Below, in pieces: positions 58,684-64,000 of a DNA stretch of 64,000 nucleotides (its first letter is position 1; the number at the start of each line of letters is the position of its first letter). The notes beneath the pieces are model-generated. The model did not search any database and was not told where the DNA came from. It saw nothing but the letters and a program-made list of their open reading frames with translations. The stretch comes from Clonostachys chloroleuca (taxonomy: Eukaryota; Ascomycota; Sordariomycetes; Hypocreales; Bionectriaceae). The stretch spans positions 26,660,001 to 26,724,000 of the forward strand of contig JBANAY010000003.1 of the NCBI GenBank assembly GCA_037952775.1, written 5' to 3'. The translations under genes and the position numbers were made by a program.

Positions 58684-59673
58684 ATGGCGCACTTCAATCC
58701 CGACGATTTTTCAAGATATTCCAAATTCAATATACACACCACAACCTATAAAACAGTCTCTGAACACCCAATAGATTGTCATGTCTTAATACCAAAGACC
58801 CTAAGTTCTGCCGCGAAGAACTCATCTGAACCTCGACCTGTCATCTTACGCTTCCATGGTGGTGGTCTCGTCGGTGCGTCCGGCCTCTTCCCGGATTTCT
58901 TCGCACCCTGGCTCTTAGAGCTGGCATCTCGCAACTCCGCCGTGATCGTCTCGCCTGACTATCGAATGATCCCGGAGTCATCTATCGGCGACCTCATCGA
59001 AGACGTCGAGGATTCTCTGAAGTGGACCCTGGCAGAGCTGCCAGGTTTTGTGCGAGGGAAGACGAACGGAAAAGTGGACGTCAATACATCCCAGCTTCTG
59101 GCCGCGGGTGAGAGTGCTGGGGGATACCTCAGTCTTCTCACAGCACTGAACCATCCCAAACAGATACGATCTGTTACGGCTGCCTATCCGATGGTTGACC
59201 TCCTCTCTCCCTATTTCACAGAGGATTACGACAAGCCGATTTTCGGCATGCCCCAGATCCCATACAGCGTTATTGAGGAGCATCTGAAAAATGTCAAGCA
59301 GGGCGAAGCGCCGTCAATTGTCTCCAGCGATCCTAGATTTGAGAGAGCGTCGCTCATGTTCTGTCTTTTTCAGCGCGGAGGGTTGAAGGATTTTTTTACT
59401 GAGAAGAATCCGGAATTCCAGATTCTGGAGAAGCTCAAGGGTGGTGCCAGATTCCCCAAGGGTGGTGTTTTTGTCTACCACGGGAAGAACGATTCTCTCG
59501 TTCCTGCTGAGGGCAGCACTAAGCTTGCAGAATTGGTGCGTGAATTGGATCCAACGTCGAAATTTCACCTTGAGTTCCGGGACGGAGAACACGGCTTCGA
59601 TGGGGATGCTTCTCTGGATCACGAATGGATAGCGAATGGTGTGAAGGATGTTACTGAAGCTTGGCTAGCTTAG
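58684..59673 (+). CDS. Alpha/beta hydrolase, hormone-sensitive-lipase type
   Basis: A single exon of 329 residues. The oxyanion motif HGGG sits in VILRFHGGGLVGAS. VSPDYRMIPES matches the family's D-Y-R-x-x-P block. The nucleophile elbow is GESAGG, the acid is probably the Asp in HGKNDSLVP, and the His is in DGEHGFDGD, so the full catalytic triad is visible. No signal peptide, so intracellular. Such enzymes hydrolyse carboxyl esters. In fungal accessory regions they often accompany secondary metabolism, but the substrate is unknown here. Codon use and frame are intact. Confidence 0.88.
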   Translation: MAHFNPDDFSRYSKFNIHTTTYKTVSEHPIDCHVLIPKTLSSAAKNSSEPRPVILRFHGGGLVGASGLFPDFFAPWLLELASRNSAVIVSPDYRMIPESSIGDLIEDVEDSLKWTLAELPGFVRGKTNGKVDVNTSQLLAAGESAGGYLSLLTALNHPKQIRSVTAAYPMVDLLSPYFTEDYDKPIFGMPQIPYSVIEEHLKNVKQGEAPSIVSSDPRFERASLMFCLFQRGGLKDFFTEKNPEFQILEKLKGGARFPKGGVFVYHGKNDSLVPAEGSTKLAELVRELDPTSKFHLEFRDGEHGFDGDASLDHEWIANGVKDVTEAWLA

Positions 59674-60407
59674 ACGGTTGAGTGAAATAGATGAAAATAA
59701 GTCTCATAGATTTGGGAAGTTATTGAATAAGGCTGCTTCAAGCTTGAATTTGTAGACATAAGATAGCTTCGGTGATAGACTTAGCTACTCTGCTTCAATG
59801 TAGAGCGGCACAGTCAAACTCAATGAAGTTATCAGGACTAACTAATGGCTTCTCTTCATTGGTAGCGTAAGCGTGAAACTCTTAAGCCAACTTATTGCAT
59901 GCTTGACGATACTCTCAAACCTCAATGTTCCTTGACTTAGATGTTTCGTTCACACATTGATAAGAACGAGAATTGGGCAAGAGCTGTAATGTTGACGACC
60001 CCGAGTTCATATTATTTGAATGAAAGAAATCTAAGGGTAAGTTGAGAAGTCCCTCATCATTTGTTTAGCCTAAGATATATGATTATCGGTGCACGTGGGT
60101 TTGCTTAGGCTTGGCAGTGCTAACGCTGGGCAAGTCTTTTTGTGAAAGTCGATGGGTCTTTGGATCAAAACAGACTATTCGTTATCTGTTTGCTGAACGA
60201 AGCTCTTGGAATAGAAAGCTAAAAAAAGCTAAAATATGCAGATGCTAAGTGAATAGGAAAGTGGTGCAGGGGTAGTTCAAGAGAATTGGGACTTCCGGGG
60301 GTAATACCACTGAGTCCTAAAATTCAATAGCCTACTCAACCAAAATAGATCTTACACACACATCATCTACTCACAGGGACAAAGGGGAGACCGCTTACTC
60401 TGGTGCA
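59674..60407. other. Intergenic, 734 bases
   Basis: AT-rich, no gene seen. It precedes the arrestin relic. Confidence 0.6.
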
Positions 60408-60906
60408 ATGCCGAAAACCCTCATCATCTCCAATCAAGACCTGAGAATTGCGCTTGATGGGGGCCGGATAGCTTTTCGCCCCGGGGAGCTCGTGGTTGGG
60501 CGGGTGTATCGAAGCACACCAATTCTCAGTCCTGCCGCGACTCTATCTGTTTCATCGTTCTGATACTTATGAGATCCCTTACTCGGAGGAGCTGCCTATC
60601 GATCTGGGAGAGAAGATCCGGCTTCGGGTCTTGGACGAGCGAGGGCCTAGCACGGAAGACAATTATTTCACACCGGATATTGAGGCACCCAACATGCGCC
60701 TGACGCATCGATTGAAATGGGAAATCAAGTTCGAGATAGCAAGGGAAACAATGCGGGCAAGCGGTTCAAAAGTAGTCCGGCTGTTGCCACCAATTGAGGA
60801 AGGAGGCGAGGAATATGCCAAACCCCCGCCGGAAACTGATCAACAAGACGAATGGATAAAGCCTCCTCATGAAGCGGACCTAGATGATCACTTACTACTT
60901 ATGTAG
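60408..60906 (+). pseudogene. Arrestin-like relic with internal deletion
   Basis: From the ATG at 60408 the first 45 codons read as an arrestin N-terminus (LRIALDGGRIAFRPGELVVG, then VYRSTPIL), closely parallel to the start of the locus at 49.8 kb. The frame stops at 60561. From about 60565 another frame gives the end of an arrestin (YEIPYSEELPIDLGEK, FTPDIEAPN, LTHRLKWEIKFEIARE) and runs to 60906. The roughly 300 middle residues, including most of both beta-sandwiches, are absent. No GT..AG intron explains the join. This is best read as a gene that lost its centre. No function expected. Confidence 0.65.
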
Positions 60907-61487
60907 ATGAGTACGGAAGCGTTGCAGGTTGTGGAAGTTAGATATTGAGAAATTTTTGATGTACTTGGATGATGATATTCAATCGATAGGAAGCAAATGG
61001 TGAAGGCTCTAAGACAAGTACGAGACACGCTGAAAGGTGTCAGAGGATAAGAGAATTTTCAGCAGCAATCATACTTCCATTGCCCGTAAAAGATTCCATG
61101 ACTTCTATTCAATGTTTGTTATGAAGCACTTGGCGTTGTGCTTGGCGCGTGGCTACCACTCTTGGCACCGATTTCTGCTTGTTGCTCCGTATTGATTGGT
61201 TTTGTGTTCATTGGCGAGAATGTTTCATTGACCAAGGCTTTTCTCAGAACAAGGACTGCCTGGATAATTGCAATTCGCGGCAGTTGTTTGGCGGGAAAAT
61301 CCGTCCAGGGCAACCTCGCCTGGGCCGTGCCCCTGGACTAATCGCACAGCGTAGCATTTCCTCCAGCTGCCAAGTTTGTAGCCTCTACTAATCTCCCCTA
61401 AATTCCGTCCCCTCGTCTAGGACGAATTCTTCTCAACCTCAATCGCCCTCGGCCGTAGATGCCCAGCCAGGGCCGCATGTACGTACG
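60907..61487. other. Intergenic, 581 bases
   Basis: No gene seen. Right end is the presumed promoter of the membrane-protein gene. Confidence 0.6.
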
Positions 61488-62492
61488 ATGAGGTATTTCC
61501 CGACGAAGCTGTCGACCGCCGGATTCGTGCTCACGGGTCTCGCGATCCTGCTCGCTATCGTAAATGCCGTCTGCGCCCTCCGTGGGCTCGGCAAAGGGGG
61601 ACGAAATGGCTATACGAGCACTTACTGGGTGCGTGCATCCGCTCTCCTGGCCATCATGTTAGTGCTCCTCCTTCACTAAAGGGTTCCCTTTATTACAACC
61701 AAGTACTAATAGAACCGTCCAGCTATCTGGCCTTTTTCTTAGGCAGAGACATTCGCCCCCAGCTCCAACTTCCCTTGCACGCTCTTGGGGGCGACGAGAC
61801 TTTTGCTCAGCTCGCTGCATTCGCGAACCTGTTTGGCTACCTGGCTTCCGCAACAATTCTGCAGAGCCAGTTCAGGCTGGCCTTTGATTTATTCTCCATA
61901 CGCGACAAGTTCGCCCATCAAGTCGCTGCTGCCTTTTTCTTCATCTCGCTGGCGTTGACTCTTTCCGGCTTTATTTCCACTCAAGTCTGGGAACATGTCA
62001 AATCTTCTAGTGACGTCCCTGGCTTGCATCCATCGGCATATGCCAACAACGTCTTGGAATTCTTGTTGAGCTTTGTGCTCTTCCTTGCATCGGTGACTAC
62101 GGTCATACCCAACACAAGAGGCGGACCGAGAGCGACCGGCGCCAATGATACGGTGAGTTTTCTAAAGGAATCAGTTCCAAACACAACAGCTAACCCCCAA
62201 ATGGGCATCCGACTTTCTGCTCGCAGCAAATATCTTAACCCTCATACGGCAAACATGGACGGTCGTCACCAATGGCATGGATGATATTCCTGTACTGATT
62301 GATAAACGGCACCCAAGATATCCGCCGTACTTCTTCCTCATTTCGATGATCTTTGATGTCTGTTTTATGGCCATAGTAGTAACGCTTCTCTTCTTTAGTG
62401 CCAGGTTTGGACTAAGAGGACGCGAGCAGATCGAGGAACGACGGCCAGTGTCTTTAGAACAGTATTCAGAGACCAGGGAGCATTTTGGGTAG
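61488..62492 (+). CDS. Multi-pass membrane protein of unknown function
   Basis: Proposed exons 61488-61657, 61723-62152 and 62190-62492 give 300 residues. About seven hydrophobic helices are visible: LSTAGFVLTGLAILLAIVNA, the ALLAIIYLAFFLG helix, FANLFGYLASATIL, VAAAFFFISLALTLSGFI, VLEFLLSFVLFLASVTTV, DFLLAANILTLI, and MIFDVCFMAIVVTLLFF. The phases join (2, 0). The second intron as drawn is only 37 bases, near or below the fungal minimum. The next acceptor (62226) would give an immediate stop. I do not recognise the family. Its seven-helix topology resembles fungal rhodopsin-like or Pth11-like proteins, but the diagnostic motifs are not evident. Confidence 0.68.
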
Positions 62493-63502
62493 CATCTTAG
62501 CCTGTCAATAGAGCCGAAAATGAATTTAAGATAATGGACTTATGCAATGCGATGTGCAGACTGCCGTGATCGAGCTAGTGCCGACATGTTCTTTTCCTAT
62601 TTTCTTATGAATGGACTAACTGAAGCCGTGCCATACTGCAGTTGAGAGTAGCATTGTGATTCTTATGAGCTATGCGCCGGCTTTCCATCTCTTTGCAGCA
62701 GACAGACTGGCAGTCCTAACTTAACATGAAGTAATCGGTGTACCAACGTTTGTGTACCATGCCCAGGCGTTTCAACCCATTCATTGAAGCTTCCTGAGGA
62801 CTTCCACATGAAAGGAGGGATTAAAGTCACTACACACCATTATGTTGGACTTCAAGAGATGCGGGGGGTCCCATGAGCTTAGACGCATGGTTCATGTATT
62901 GGTGAAGAGAAGGTTCAAACTACAGGCTAGGCTTTGTCCACGATATAATGTGTGAACAAGATTGGAAACTCGCCACATATCACTGTGATGAGAGGTCCAA
63001 ATTGCGATTCTTTTGCATAGTTGTTACTCTCTCGTTCCATATATACCCCCTGACAGTTTCTTCTAGGTGGATATTTGAAGGAGAAAAAGGGTATGTAATA
63101 TCTGCTACCCTGCCCATTGAGATATGTATGAAAAATGAGTGCAAATCTCATGAAATTCAAACAATCGTGTACTTATGCTACCAAATAAGGAATGCTTGAT
63201 TCTCACGTCAACATCCAGAGACATGATCAAGGCTAGGGCGGGCTCCAGGCTCCGATCGAAGTGGAGATGAAGCGGCGCCGCTAGCGGTCCATCGCCGACA
63301 GTTGCGTGAGTGTGTTTTCTGTGACTGGGTATTGTAGTCGGGGAGTTAGGAATTAAACATAGTGTTGCTTATAAATATTCTTATCCATCAGAGAGTTGAA
63401 TTGGGTATAAAGTCGCCCGCGTTACCTGACGATACCTGGATTTCGTAGATCAACACAATCAACACAGATTCAACTAAGTCTGAATATCCAACAACATATA
63501 CA
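62493..63502. other. Intergenic, 1.0 kb
   Basis: No gene seen. Two TATA-like boxes lie near the right end, upstream of the dehydrogenase gene. Confidence 0.6.
63406..63412 (+). promoter_or_regulatory. TATA box of the dehydrogenase gene
   Basis: TATAAAG lies 97 bases upstream of the ATG at 63503, and a second TATAAATA lies at about 63370. An ACA-rich leader precedes the start codon. Confidence 0.45.
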
Positions 63503-64000
63503 ATGTCGACTCCTTCAGCATTCAAATACCTGAACAAGCTTCAAGGCCAACGTGTACTTGTACTCGGTGGATCAAGTGGCATCGGATTCGCCGTGGCAGA
63601 GGCAGCAGTCGAACACGGTGTCAACGTCATCATCAGCAGCTCCAACCCAGCCAAGGTGCAGAACGCCATTGAAAGGCTCCGAAAACATGCACAGGAGACA
63701 CAAAATGCGCCTGATAGCGTCCGTGGACAGGCTTGCAATGTGGCCAACGCCGATACCGTGGAGAGAAACTTGATCGAACTCTTGGACTTCTCTACAGCCG
63801 AAGGCAAGCTCGACCACGTCGTCTACACCGCGGGAAATGGCATTTCCATCCCTATCCTTACCAACACCAGTCTTGATGAAATCTATGCAGCAAGCATTGT
63901 CCGACAACACGCCCCTATCTTGTTAGCAAAGCATCTCCCTAAATATGTTACCCAGAGCACCAGCAGCTCCTTTACCCTCACTAGCGGTAGCTATGCTCGG
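63503..64000 (+). CDS. Short-chain dehydrogenase/reductase, N-terminal part (3' end off window)
   Basis: The frame is open from the ATG at 63503 to the window edge, 166 codons. The Rossmann cofactor motif is GGSSGIG (in VLVLGGSSGIGFAVAEAA). Ser-rich ISSSN after strand beta-2 suggests NADP preference. ACNVAN is the adenine-contact motif (D/N-V). VYTAGNG replaces the usual NNAG. The active-site Ser is probably in FTLTSGS, with the Tyr-x3-Lys beyond the edge. It is an oxidoreductase on an unknown substrate. It lies next to the accessory genes at 55-62 kb, but co-function is not shown. Confidence 0.88.
   Translation, partial: MSTPSAFKYLNKLQGQRVLVLGGSSGIGFAVAEAAVEHGVNVIISSSNPAKVQNAIERLRKHAQETQNAPDSVRGQACNVANADTVERNLIELLDFSTAEGKLDHVVYTAGNGISIPILTNTSLDEIYAASIVRQHAPILLAKHLPKYVTQSTSSSFTLTSGSYAR

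Overview
This is a stretch of nuclear genome from a filamentous ascomycete (Pezizomycotina, most likely Sordariomycetes). Three things point there: short GT..AG introns with CTAAC/CTGAC-type branch sites, clear orthologues of fungal genes (CTF1-type zinc cluster regulator, homoisocitrate dehydrogenase, kynurenine monooxygenase, Erv14, yapsin-like protease, Adp1-type ABC transporter), and no operons. No tRNA, rRNA, CRISPR array or intact transposon was recognised. All exon boundaries were read by eye from splice consensus and frame continuity, and a few may be off by a base or two.

Layout. 0-7 kb: the 5' half of a membrane protein gene running off the left edge, a 3.9 kb gene-free interval, an F-box protein with a Cys-rich tail, and a SET-domain protein. 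7-46 kb is mostly housekeeping: CTF1-like regulator, PRP17 splicing factor, ERV14 cargo receptor, methionine aminopeptidase 1, kynurenine 3-monooxygenase, mitochondrial uS8m, a proline/glutamate/lysine-rich fungal protein, homoisocitrate dehydrogenase (lysine synthesis), mitochondrial EF-G (MEF1), a yapsin-like aspartic protease, an ADP1-type ABC transporter, mitochondrial mS26 (Pet123-like), the ribosome-assembly GTPase NOG2, and two fungal proteins of unknown function. 46-64 kb is sparser and more accessory in character: two alpha/beta hydrolases, an AVT-type vacuolar amino acid transporter, two broken arrestin-like genes, a Ser/Thr/Glu-rich secreted protein, a small secreted protein with a duplicated Cys-x4-Cys motif, a multi-pass membrane protein and the start of a short-chain dehydrogenase cut by the right edge.

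The main unexpected result is a set of single-base reading-frame breaks in otherwise well conserved genes. Four lie exactly on G/C homopolymers (positions 9808-9812, 16472-16477, 23930-23934, 32611-32616), and in each case one extra base would restore the frame and make the exon phases add up. A fifth break in MEF1 (30411-30420) is not on a homopolymer. The four-fold pattern looks like homopolymer compression in the assembly rather than gene death. The arrestin-like locus at 48.4-49.8 kb is different. It has four breaks in under 1 kb, and a second arrestin locus at 60.4 kb has lost its middle, so these look like genuine decay.

The best candidate for something undescribed is the 142-residue secreted protein at 57.3 kb. 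Two copies of an RG-x-Q-x-QEC-x2-TGC segment are embedded in a charged pro-region, as in a processed peptide precursor. It sits beside a hydrolase, a multi-pass membrane protein and a dehydrogenase.
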